A stretch of 64,000 nt of DNA from positions 6,451,001-6,515,000 of the forward strand of contig NZ_CP045644.1 in assembly GCF_009498455.1 (NCBI RefSeq). Direction: 5' to 3'. The stretch's first letter is position 1; every line of letters begins with the position of its first letter. This DNA comes from Variovorax paradoxus. GTDB taxonomy: Bacteria > Pseudomonadota > Gammaproteobacteria > Burkholderiales > Burkholderiaceae_C. This document shows positions 1 through 8,862 of this stretch, in pieces. Position numbers and translations under genes: made by a program. Under the pieces are notes generated by a model, which was given only the letters and a program-made list of their open reading frames with translations, made no database searches and had not been told where the DNA came from.

Positions 1-840
1 GGCGGCGGCACCGACGGGCTGGCGCGCGCGTTTTCCGAAGCCAGTCGCAAGCACATCTCGCAGAGCATCGTGATCGTCAACCGCCCCGGCGCAGGCGGCG
101 CCATCGGCTGGACCGAGGTGATCAACGCCAAGCCCGACGGCTACAAGCTCGCGGTGCTCACGGTGGAGCTGCTCACGCTGCCGCACCTGGGCCTGGCCAA
201 GTTCAACTACGACGACTTCCAGCCCATTGCGCAGCTCAACGCCGACCCGGCCGCGATCACCGTGAAGGCCGATGCGCCGTGGAACACGATCGAAGAGTTC
301 CTGGCCGCGGCGAAGAAGTCGCCCGAGGGCATTCGCGTGGGCAACTCGGGCAACGGCTCGATCTGGCACCTGGCCGCCGCCGCGCTCGAAGACAAGACCG
401 GCACCAAGTTCGGCCACATCCCCTACCAGGGCGCGGCGCCCGCCGTGCTGGCGCTGCTGGGCGGCCACATCGAAGCCGTGGCCGTGAGCCCCGCCGAAGT
501 CACGACGCATGTGCAGGGCGGCAAGCTCAAGGTGCTGATGGTGATGGCCGACAAGCGCGTGAAGGGCTTCGACAAAGTCCCGACCGCGAAGGAGCGCGGC
601 ATCGACCTGTCGATCGGCACGTGGCGCGGCCTGGGCGCGCCGAAGAACACGCCGCCCGAAGTGATGGCCAAGCTGCGCGAGATCACCGCCAAGACCGCCG
701 CCGAGCCGCTGATGCACGAGGTGATGGACAAGCAGAACCTGGGCTACGTCTACACCGACGGCGCCGTGTTCAAGGAAACGCTCGCCAAGGACAACGCCTA
801 CTTCAAGGCGCTGATCACCAAGCTCAACATCAAGCCGTGA
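1..840 (+). CDS. Bug/TctC-family periplasmic solute receptor (5' truncated)
   Basis: The reading frame is open from the first base, so the start and signal peptide lie outside the window. The visible 279 residues match the Bug (tripartite tricarboxylate receptor, TctC) family: an early GGTDGLAR segment, then VNRPGAGGAIGW, and later HIPYQGAAPAV, the typical ligand-loop pattern. These receptors bind organic acids or other small ligands in the periplasm, usually without an adjacent transporter. A second Bug gene follows after 26 nt, so the two are probably co-transcribed. The ligand cannot be read from the sequence. Confidence 0.9.
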   Translation, partial: GGGTDGLARAFSEASRKHISQSIVIVNRPGAGGAIGWTEVINAKPDGYKLAVLTVELLTLPHLGLAKFNYDDFQPIAQLNADPAAITVKADAPWNTIEEFLAAAKKSPEGIRVGNSGNGSIWHLAAAALEDKTGTKFGHIPYQGAAPAVLALLGGHIEAVAVSPAEVTTHVQGGKLKVLMVMADKRVKGFDKVPTAKERGIDLSIGTWRGLGAPKNTPPEVMAKLREITAKTAAEPLMHEVMDKQNLGYVYTDGAVFKETLAKDNAYFKALITKLNIKP

Positions 841-866
841 ACGCCCCACGACAAGGAGACACTGCC

Positions 867-1859
867 ATGCAACGCCGCACACTCATCCAGTCCGCCCTCG
901 CCGTTTCGCTCGCCGCGGCCCTGCCCGCCTTCGCGCAGGGCGGCAGTACCTGGCCCACGGGCAAGGCCATCACCTACCTCGTGCCCTTCCCCGCGGGCGG
1001 CACCACCGACGTGCTGGGCCGCCTCATCGGGCAGAGGCTCGGCACCGCGCTCGGCACGAGCGTGATCATCGACAACAAGGGCGGCGCCGGCGGCAGCGTG
1101 GGCTCCGAGATCGGCGCGCGCGCCGCGCCCGACGGCTTCACGCTGGTGGGCGGCACGATCAGCTCGCACGCCATCAACGTGAGCCTGTACCCCAAGCTGG
1201 GCTACGACCCGCAGAAGTCGTTCGCGCCCGTGACGCTCATCGGCACCAACCCGGTCGTGCTGGTGGTGAACCAGGCCAGCCCCTACAAGACGCTGAAGGA
1301 CGTGATCGCCGCGAGCAAGGCCAAGACCGGCGGCCTCTCGTCGGCTTCGGCGGGCACGGGCACCTCGCAGCACCTGGCGCTGGAGCTGCTGGGCTTCAAG
1401 TCGGGCGTGAAGTTCACGCACATCCCCTACAAGGGCAGCGGCCCGGCGATCCAGGACGTGATCGGCGGACAGGTCGACATGATGTTCGACACCACCGTGG
1501 TGGCCGGCCCGCACATCCAGAGCGGCAAGCTGCGCGCCATTGCCGTCACCTCGGCCAAGCGCCTGGCCTCGATGCCCGACGTGCCCACGGTCGCCGAGTC
1601 GGGCGTGCCCGGCCTGCAGGACTTCGAGGTGGTGTCGTGGCAGGCGATCTTCCTGCCCGCCGGCGCGCCCGCCCCCGTGGTCGAGCGCCTGCACACCGAG
1701 ATCCGCAAGATCCTCGCGACGCCCGAGATGCAGGACAAGCTCAAGGGCTTCGGCATGGAGCCCGCCGACCTGACGACCGCGCAGATCGCAGCCTTCCAGA
1801 AGGCCGAAGTGGAGAAGTGGGCGCAGGTGATCAAGGCCGCAGGCATCAAGGCCGACTGA
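867..1859 (+). CDS. Bug/TctC-family periplasmic solute receptor
   Basis: A full-length 330-residue receptor. The start is the ATG at 867, preceded by AAGGAG at 853-858. Residues 1-23 form a signal peptide (basic MQRRT, hydrophobic core, AFA-Q cleavage). The mature part has the family hallmarks VPFPAGGTTDVLGR, DNKGGAGG and HIPYKGSGPA. It lies 26 nt behind another Bug gene, suggesting a tandem duplication or a two-receptor operon. No TctA/TctB membrane genes are nearby, which is usual for this expanded family in beta-proteobacteria. The ligand is unknown. Confidence 0.93.
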   Translation: MQRRTLIQSALAVSLAAALPAFAQGGSTWPTGKAITYLVPFPAGGTTDVLGRLIGQRLGTALGTSVIIDNKGGAGGSVGSEIGARAAPDGFTLVGGTISSHAINVSLYPKLGYDPQKSFAPVTLIGTNPVVLVVNQASPYKTLKDVIAASKAKTGGLSSASAGTGTSQHLALELLGFKSGVKFTHIPYKGSGPAIQDVIGGQVDMMFDTTVVAGPHIQSGKLRAIAVTSAKRLASMPDVPTVAESGVPGLQDFEVVSWQAIFLPAGAPAPVVERLHTEIRKILATPEMQDKLKGFGMEPADLTTAQIAAFQKAEVEKWAQVIKAAGIKAD

Positions 1860-1905
1860 CCCGCCCCCTCAGCTGCGGCGCCCGACAACATCCACACCCC
1901 CACAA

Positions 1906-2105
1906 GCGCCCGGTGGGCGGTGTGGTGCGGGCGGCCCCTCTGTGCCGCCGAGGCGCGCAGCGTTTCGCGGATCAGGGCTCGCAGCTGTCTGAGCGGAACG
2001 AAGTGGAGCGAGTTCTGCGAGCCCCCGCGAAACGCGAGCACCGCAGGGCAGCCGCGCAGCGGCCGGCACAGTGGGGCCGCCCGCACCGCACCGCCCACCG
2101 GGCGC
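1906..2105. repeat. Long imperfect inverted repeat with nested stems
   Basis: The 41-nt arms 1906-1946 and 2065-2105 are reverse complements with 2 mismatches. Inside them are CGTTTCGCGG (1961-1970) opposite CCGCGAAACG (2025-2034), and GCTCGCAG opposite CTGCGAGC. The whole 200 nt can therefore fold as one long branched hairpin. It fills the 356-nt gap between the Bug operon and psd, which holds no convincing gene. It may act as a transcription barrier or be an intergenic repeat family. Confidence 0.85.
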
Positions 2106-2215
2106 GTGCCCCGCAAAGAGCGGACCCTCGCGAACCAAGGGAAGCTTCCTACGCTCCCCGAGGGAAGCGCTTTATAGAATGCCCGTCCGATTCCGCATTC
2201 CAGGCCCTTCACAAC

Positions 2216-3061
2216 GTGTCCGATCGCTCCGCAGTTCTGCCCCAATACCTGTTCCCCAAGCAGGCCCTGACCAATTTCGCCGGCTGGGTCGCAGGCAAGG
2301 AACGAGGCGCGGTCACCACCTGGATCATTCGCCGCTTCGTTGCCAAGTACGGCGTCGACATGGGCGAAGCGCTCGAGTCCGACATCCATCACTACAAGAG
2401 CTTCAACCAGTTCTTCACGCGCGCCCTCAAGCCCGGCATGCGCCCGCTCGCGCAGGCCGACCTCGTCTGCCCCGTGGACGGCGCCATCAGCCAGTTCGGC
2501 GCCATCGAGGGCGACCAGATCTTCCAGGCCAAGGGCCACAACTACACGACCACCGCGCTGGTCGGCGGCGACGCGGCGCTGGCCGCCAAGTTCGCGCACG
2601 GCAGCTTTGCCACGCTGTACCTGAGCCCCAAGGACTACCACCGCATCCACATGCCCTGCGACGGGCGCCTGGTGCGCATGATCCATGTGCCCGGCGACCT
2701 GTTCTCGGTCAACCCGACCACCGCGCGCGGCGTGCCCGGCCTGTTCGCGCGCAACGAACGCGTGGTGTGCGTCTTCGAATCGGCCAACGGCCCCTTCGTG
2801 CTCGTGCTCGTGGGCGCCACCATCGTGGGCAGCATGGCCACCGTGTGGCACGGCGTGGTCAACCCGCCGCGCGTGGGCGAGCTGCGCGAGTGGCACTACA
2901 ACGACCAGCAGATCGACATCAAGAAGGGCGACGAGATGGGCCGGTTCTTGCTCGGCTCCACCGTCGTCATGCTGTTCCCGGCGCCCGCGCTGGCCTTCAA
3001 CCCGGACTGGTCGCCCACCCGCGCGATCCGCCTGGGCGAAGCCATGGCCAACTACGCCTGA
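2216..3061 (+). CDS. psd: Phosphatidylserine decarboxylase proenzyme
   Basis: Converts phosphatidylserine to phosphatidylethanolamine at the inner membrane, the last step of PE synthesis. It is 281 residues, normal for the bacterial class. The self-cleavage motif LGST is present with Ser248 as the future pyruvoyl residue (FLLGSTVVM). Other family blocks are SFNQFFTRALKPGMRP, CPVDGAIS and LSPKDYHRIHMP. I chose the GTG at 2216 because it gives the conserved start (V/M)SDRSAVLPQY; the frame is open further upstream but without family similarity. It is monocistronic between the inverted repeat and an HxlR gene. Confidence 0.95.
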   Translation: MSDRSAVLPQYLFPKQALTNFAGWVAGKERGAVTTWIIRRFVAKYGVDMGEALESDIHHYKSFNQFFTRALKPGMRPLAQADLVCPVDGAISQFGAIEGDQIFQAKGHNYTTTALVGGDAALAAKFAHGSFATLYLSPKDYHRIHMPCDGRLVRMIHVPGDLFSVNPTTARGVPGLFARNERVVCVFESANGPFVLVLVGATIVGSMATVWHGVVNPPRVGELREWHYNDQQIDIKKGDEMGRFLLGSTVVMLFPAPALAFNPDWSPTRAIRLGEAMANYA

Positions 3062-3250
3062 TTTGTGAGGCTTTGTCTCGAAACCCGCATGCTGCATGCC
3101 TGCACAGCTATAAAACCAGTAGCATCCTGATCCTTCGCGCTATAGTCGTCGGCCAGTCAGACGGTCCATGACGACCAATCACAAACAAGAGTGCGCCGCC
3201 CCGGCCCGCCCCCGGCCGACGGTCCGCCCAGCTTCGAGGAGATGATGTCG

Positions 3251-3679
3251 ATGAGTACCAAGGAAAACGCAGCCATCAGCCAGTTGCTCGCCCTGCTCGA
3301 AGCCCGCTACGCACTGCGTGTGCTCTGGGCCCTGCGCGACGGCCACGCCCAAACCTTCCGGCTGCTGCAGGACAGCGTCGGCGGCATCACTCCCAACACC
3401 CTCAACACCCGCATCAAAGAGTTGCGCGAAGCCGGCGTCGTGAGCCACGGCAGCGACGGCTACTGCCTCACGCTGAGCGGGCAGGACCTGCTCAAGCGCC
3501 TGTCCGACCTGCAGGCCTTCGCCGCCAAATGGCAGTTGGGGCAGAACAAGAAGGCCGCGGGGCCGGCCGCCGCTCAGCCGGCCTCTGCCGAGGCGCCCGC
3601 ACCTGTGACGCCCGCGCCTTCCGCACCCGACGCAGCACCTCCCGCCACGACGCCGTCCGGCTCCGGCAGCCAGGGCTGA
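3251..3679 (+). CDS. HxlR-family winged-helix regulator with Ala/Pro-rich tail
   Basis: A 142-residue protein. Residues about 5-95 form a winged helix of the HxlR type (RYALRVLWALRDG, then TPNTLNTRIKELREAGVV as recognition helix and wing). The last 40 or so residues are a low-complexity Ala/Pro/Ser tail, unusual for HxlR proteins and probably disordered. The start is uncertain: GAGGAG at 3236-3241 favours ATG 3251, but ATG 3245 and 3242 are also in frame. TATAGT at 3141-3146 could be a -10 element. The effector and targets are unknown. Confidence 0.8.
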   Translation: MSTKENAAISQLLALLEARYALRVLWALRDGHAQTFRLLQDSVGGITPNTLNTRIKELREAGVVSHGSDGYCLTLSGQDLLKRLSDLQAFAAKWQLGQNKKAAGPAAAQPASAEAPAPVTPAPSAPDAAPPATTPSGSGSQG

Positions 3680-3757
3680 CGCGGGGGCCGTTCGAGCCTC
3701 GGTAAACTCCGCGGCTCCGATTCCTCTCCCCTTTCATCGACGCAAGGAGCGTTTCCC

Positions 3758-4108
3758 ATGCCCACCACCCCCTCCGGCCTGCAATACGAAGACACCGAAG
3801 TCGGCACCGGCGCTGAAGCCAAGGCCGGCCAGCACGTGCATGTGCACTACACCGGCTGGCTCTTCAACGACGGCGTGCAAGGCGCCAAGTTCGACTCCAG
3901 CCGCGACCGCAACGACCCCTTCGCGTTCTCGCTGGGCGCCGGCCAGGTCATCAAGGGCTGGGACGAAGGCGTCGCCGGCATGAAGATCGGCGGCAAGCGC
4001 ACGCTGATCATCCCCGCTGCGCTGGGCTACGGTGCCCGCGGCGCCGGCGGCGTGATCCCCCCGAACGCCACCCTGAAGTTCGACGTCGAACTCCTCGACG
4101 CACATTGA
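3758..4108 (+). CDS. FKBP-type peptidyl-prolyl cis-trans isomerase
   Basis: A 116-residue single-domain FKBP12-like foldase that catalyses cis-trans isomerisation of Xaa-Pro bonds. The full FKBP core is visible: VHYTGWL, KFDSSRDR, FSLGAGQVIKGWDEGV, ALGYGARGAG, IPPNATLKFDVELL. There is no signal peptide, so it is cytosolic. The start ATG follows AAGGAG (3744-3749). A strong terminator at 4235-4258 follows, separating it from the heat-shock operon. Confidence 0.95.
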   Translation: MPTTPSGLQYEDTEVGTGAEAKAGQHVHVHYTGWLFNDGVQGAKFDSSRDRNDPFAFSLGAGQVIKGWDEGVAGMKIGGKRTLIIPAALGYGARGAGGVIPPNATLKFDVELLDAH

Positions 4109-4233
4109 TTTAGCTCGCCCCCAGGCTGCGCGGCACTTCGTGTCCGCTGCGCCAACCCCCTACCGGGGGCGACACCAGCGGCCCGGCAAAGCCGGTTCCG
4201 CGGTGTCTCTCGCGAAAGTCACTTCGCCCCCTC
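4109..4233. repeat. Comamonadaceae-type intergenic palindromic sequence
   Basis: A GC-rich stretch with nested stems: GACACCAGCGG (4171-4181) opposite CCGCGGTGTC (4198-4207), enclosing CCGGC-AAA-GCCGG (4183-4195), preceded by CCCCCTACCGGGGG. I recall similar sequence downstream of genes in Acidovorax, Delftia and Variovorax, but could not check copies here. It carries no gene. Confidence 0.55.
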
Positions 4234-4234
4234 T

Positions 4235-4258
4235 TGCGGCCGTTTTGGCCGCATTTTT
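4235..4258 (+). terminator. Intrinsic terminator after the FKBP gene
   Basis: A perfect 7-bp stem TGCGGCC (4235-4241) / GGCCGCA (4247-4253), loop GTTTT, followed directly by TTTTT. This is the textbook Rho-independent form. It ends 4 nt before the grpE promoter. Confidence 0.9.
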
Positions 4259-4261
4259 ACG

Positions 4262-4287
4262 CTTGAAAAGCCCTAGACCAGCCCCAA
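4262..4287 (+). promoter_or_regulatory. Sigma-32 (RpoH) heat-shock promoter of grpE-dnaK-dnaJ
   Basis: CTTGAAA at 4262-4268 and CCCCAA at 4282-4287 with a 13-nt spacer match the sigma-32 consensus (CTTGAA, 13-15 nt, CCCCAT). It sits about 45 nt before the grpE start. The genes behind it are the classical RpoH targets, which supports the call. Confidence 0.85.
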
Positions 4288-4333
4288 GTGGCTGGCTGTG
4301 TTTGTTTTCCGGCGCACGCCGGTTCTTTGAAAA

Positions 4334-4906
4334 ATGTCTGACCCGCAACAATCCGCACAGAATTCTCAAATGCTGCAAGGCGAGCCCAGTCCCGAAGAAC
4401 TGGAGGCCGCGCACGCCGCCAACGAAGCCGAGGCGCTCGACGCCCTGGCCGTGGCACAAGGCGAGCTGGCTGCCCTGCAGGCCAAGAACGTCGAACTGGC
4501 CGACCAGTACCTGCGCGCCCAAGCCGACGTGCAGAACGCCCGCCGCCGCGCCGACGACGAGATCACCAAGGCCCGCAAGTTCGCGGTCGAAGCCTTTGCC
4601 GAGAGCCTGCTGCCGGTGACCGACAGCCTCGAAGCGGGCCTGGCCATCAAGGACGCCACACCCGAGCAGATCCGCGAAGGCGCCGAAGCCACGCTGCGCC
4701 AGCTCAAGAGCGCGCTCGAACGCAACAAGGTGATCGAAGTGGCCCCCGCCGCCGGCGACAAGTTCGACCCGCACCTGCACCAGGCCATCTCGATGGTGCC
4801 CGCCGATCAGGAAGCCAACACCGTGGTCGGCCTGCTGCAGAAGGGCTACACCATCAACGAGCGCGTGCTGCGCCCGGCGCTGGTCACCGTGGCCGCGCCC
4901 AAGTAA
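4334..4906 (+). CDS. grpE: GrpE nucleotide exchange factor
   Basis: A 190-residue cytosolic co-chaperone that releases ADP from DnaK. The N-terminal half is a long charged coiled coil (about residues 15-90) used for dimerisation. The C-terminal part has the conserved block [20 protein letters not shown] and ends in the beta-wing [22 protein letters not shown]. It is the first gene after the sigma-32 promoter and precedes dnaK and dnaJ, the usual beta-proteobacterial order. hrcA is not in the window. Confidence 0.97.
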   Translation: MSDPQQSAQNSQMLQGEPSPEELEAAHAANEAEALDALAVAQGELAALQAKNVELADQYLRAQADVQNARRRADDEITKARKFAVEAFAESLLPVTDSLEAGLAIKDATPEQIREGAEATLRQLKSALERNKVIEVAPAAGDKFDPHLHQAISMVPADQEANTVVGLLQKGYTINERVLRPALVTVAAPK

Positions 4907-5027
4907 AAGCAAAAGCGGCATCGGCCCACAAGATTCCCACAGGAAATCCCCGCGTCATCCCTTGAATCACGCCGGGTTATCCACAAGTTCATAACAACAT
5001 ATTTTTCCGAATTTCAGGAGTAAGAAC

Positions 5028-6968
<1,941 letters not shown>

Positions 6969-6985
6969 TCTTCAGTCCCTTGCAC

Positions 6986-7019
6986 AAGGCTGGAACACCT
7001 GAACAGGTGCTCCAGCCTT
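6986..7019 (+). terminator. Strong hairpin between dnaK and dnaJ
   Basis: A 16-nt stem with one mismatch (6986-7001 against 7004-7019) with a tiny AA loop region, followed by a short pyrimidine run. It probably attenuates transcription into dnaJ or stabilises the upstream dnaK mRNA, giving more DnaK than DnaJ. Confidence 0.7.
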
Positions 7020-7068
7020 TCTCGCTTCCAGTTCCCCGAGTTCCTGCCGCCCGACCGAATCTGCTGAC

Positions 7069-8208
7069 ATGGCCACCAAACGCGACTACTACGAAACCCT
7101 CGGCGTTCCCAAGAACGCCAACGAGGACGAAATCAAGAAGGCTTATCGCAAGCTCGCGATGAAGCACCACCCCGACCGCAACCACGGCGACACCAGCAAG
7201 GACGCCGAGGCCAAGTTCAAGGAGGTCAAGGAAGCGTACGAAATGCTGTCGGACGGCCAGAAGCGCGCCGCCTACGACCAGTACGGCCATGCCGGCGTCG
7301 ACCCCAACATGCGCGGCGGCCCGGGCGCGGAAGGCTTCGGCGGTTTCGCGGAAGCCTTCGGCGACATCTTCGGCGACGTGTTCGGCGGTGGCGGCCGCGG
7401 CCGCACCAGCAGCGGACGCCAGGTGTTCCGCGGCAGCGACCTGAGCTATGCGATGGAAGTCACGCTCGAGGAAGCCGCCGAGGGCAAGGACGCCCAGATC
7501 CGCATTCCGAGCTGGGACGACTGCGGCACCTGCCACGGCTCGGGCGCCAAGCCCGGCACCAAGCCCATCACCTGCACCACCTGCCACGGCGCGGGCGCGG
7601 TGCAGATGCGCCAGGGCTTCTTCAGCGTGCAGCAGACCTGCCCGACCTGCCACGGCAGCGGCAAGATCGTTCCCGACCCCTGCACCGTGTGCCACGGCCA
7701 GGGCAAGATCAAGAACAACAAGACGCTCGAAGTGAAGATTCCGGCCGGCATCGACGACGGCATGCGCATCCGCAGCACCGGCAACGGCGAGCCCGGCACC
7801 AACGGCGGGCCGCCCGGCGACCTGTACATCGAGATCCGCCTCAAGAAGCACGACCTGTTCGAGCGCGACGGCGACGACCTGCACTGCGTGGTGCCCGTGA
7901 GCGTCACCACGGCGGCGCTCGGCGGCGAGATCAACGTGCCCACGCTCAAGGGCGCGGCCGCCATCGACATTCCCGACGGCACGCAGAGCGGCAAGCAGTT
8001 CCGCCTGCGCGGCAAGGGCATCAAGGGCGTGCGTTCGAGCTACCCGGGCGACCTGTACTGCCACGTGCGCGTGGAAACGCCGGTGAAGCTCACCGAGCAC
8101 CAGCGCAAGCTGCTCAAGGAACTCGACGAATCGCTCAAGAAGGGGGGCGAGAAACACAGCCCGACCGACAAGGGCTGGTTCGACAAGGCCAAGGAATTCT
8201 TCAGCTGA
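7069..8208 (+). CDS. dnaJ: Chaperone DnaJ (Hsp40)
   Basis: A 379-residue type I J-protein that stimulates DnaK ATPase and delivers substrates. The J domain (residues 1-70) has the HPD motif in KHHPDRN. A Gly/Phe-rich linker follows. The zinc domain has four CxxCxGxG repeats ([32 protein letters not shown]). The C-terminal substrate domains follow. It is last in the grpE-dnaK-dnaJ operon. Confidence 0.98.
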   Translation: MATKRDYYETLGVPKNANEDEIKKAYRKLAMKHHPDRNHGDTSKDAEAKFKEVKEAYEMLSDGQKRAAYDQYGHAGVDPNMRGGPGAEGFGGFAEAFGDIFGDVFGGGGRGRTSSGRQVFRGSDLSYAMEVTLEEAAEGKDAQIRIPSWDDCGTCHGSGAKPGTKPITCTTCHGAGAVQMRQGFFSVQQTCPTCHGSGKIVPDPCTVCHGQGKIKNNKTLEVKIPAGIDDGMRIRSTGNGEPGTNGGPPGDLYIEIRLKKHDLFERDGDDLHCVVPVSVTTAALGGEINVPTLKGAAAIDIPDGTQSGKQFRLRGKGIKGVRSSYPGDLYCHVRVETPVKLTEHQRKLLKELDESLKKGGEKHSPTDKGWFDKAKEFFS

Positions 8209-8222
8209 TATTGCTGCTGACG

Positions 8223-8266
8223 CGCTGACGGCCTTCGTCAGCGCCGGGCCGACGCCCTGTCGGCCC
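8223..8266 (+). terminator. Double hairpin after dnaJ
   Basis: Two consecutive 8-bp stems: CGCTGACG (8223-8230)/CGTCAGCG (8236-8243), then GGGCCGAC (8246-8253)/GTCGGCCC (8259-8266). No T-run follows, so termination would be weak or Rho-assisted. A third stem, AACGGTGC/GCACCGTT, lies at 8321-8341. Confidence 0.55.
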
Positions 8267-8496
8267 GCAGCGTGCCCTCTTTCGGCCGCCGCCGCCTTCC
8301 GGTGGCGCGCCAGGCACGCGAACGGTGCTCCCCGCACCGTTGCGGAACGCGCCGACCGGCGCCCGCGCTTTCTTCCCACGTTTGCATGCGCCAGCCACCC
8401 GCTGTGGAAGTGGCGCGGGGATTGCTTTAATCTTTTTTTGGATATGCAATAAACCAAACGACAGGTCGTGCGTTATTGATGAAAGGCATCGGCTTT

Positions 8497-8514
8497 ATTG
8501 AACCCGGGTTCAAT
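8497..8514. promoter_or_regulatory. 18-bp perfect palindrome, candidate operator
   Basis: ATTGAACCCGGGTTCAAT is a perfect palindrome in otherwise AT-rich DNA, about 180 nt upstream of the sigma-54-like site. That is a plausible place for an enhancer-binding activator or another dimeric regulator. The protein that binds it is unknown. Confidence 0.55.
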
Positions 8515-8694
8515 TAGGAAACCTGTTCGCCGGAGAATTGCAATGAGGACGATAGCCATTCGGCATAGTCATTTCATCCGGGGACAATTACGCGAGCGCG
8601 AGCTTTTCAATTTAGCAGAAACGCCAAAAGCAGTTGCGCATTTTTCGAGGAACTTTACTTGCGAGAGGGGTTCAGAATAAATAAAACATTTGCC

Positions 8695-8710
8695 TGGTTC
8701 TTTCTTTGCT
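8695..8710 (+). promoter_or_regulatory. Candidate sigma-54 promoter of yeaG-yeaH-spoVR
   Basis: TGGTTCTTTCTTTGCT has the invariant GG (8696-8697) and GC (8708-8709) separated by 10 nt, as in the -24/-12 consensus TGGCACG-N4-TTGCW. In E. coli yeaGH is known to be transcribed by sigma-54 with NtrC, so the site agrees with the genes that follow. It would give a 5' leader of about 140 nt. Confidence 0.6.
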
Positions 8711-8862
8711 TTATGCTGATTGAACCGATTCAGTAGACAGTGTGTAAGGGAGTTTTCCACGGCATACGGCCATGGGCGGGGCCCCTCTTCCAAGAGGAGC
8801 GACGCAGTCTCTGGCTGTAGGCATCGGGGTCAAAAGCCCCGCCGACCTAAGGAGGCGCGACC

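Larger units (their letters stand above)
8267..8862 (+). other. Long AT-richer leader of the yeaG operon; no supported gene
   Basis: About 600 nt without a convincing gene, clearly AT-richer than its surroundings from about 8410 to 8770. It holds the 18-bp perfect palindrome at 8497-8514, a sigma-54-like element at 8695-8710, a small hairpin (CGGGG/CCCCG) near 8825-8841, and the SD AAGGAGG just before yeaG. A 48-codon frame beginning at ATG 8543 has no recognisable similarity and is not called. Confidence 0.6.

Noticed and set aside
1427..3097. 556-codon minus-strand frame over Bug, the inverted repeat and psd
   Set aside because: Antisense to two well-supported genes, no domain, and it runs through the palindromic region.
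4961..4986. Second sigma-32-like promoter directly before dnaK
   Set aside because: CTTGAA is present at 4961-4966, but the -10 side reads TCCACA instead of CCCCAT, so the match is too weak to call.
8498..8680. Possible 60-residue small protein in the yeaG leader
   Set aside because: Its first codons lie inside the perfect palindrome and no family similarity is visible. An internal ATG at 8543 has only a weak SD. Conservation would be needed to call it.
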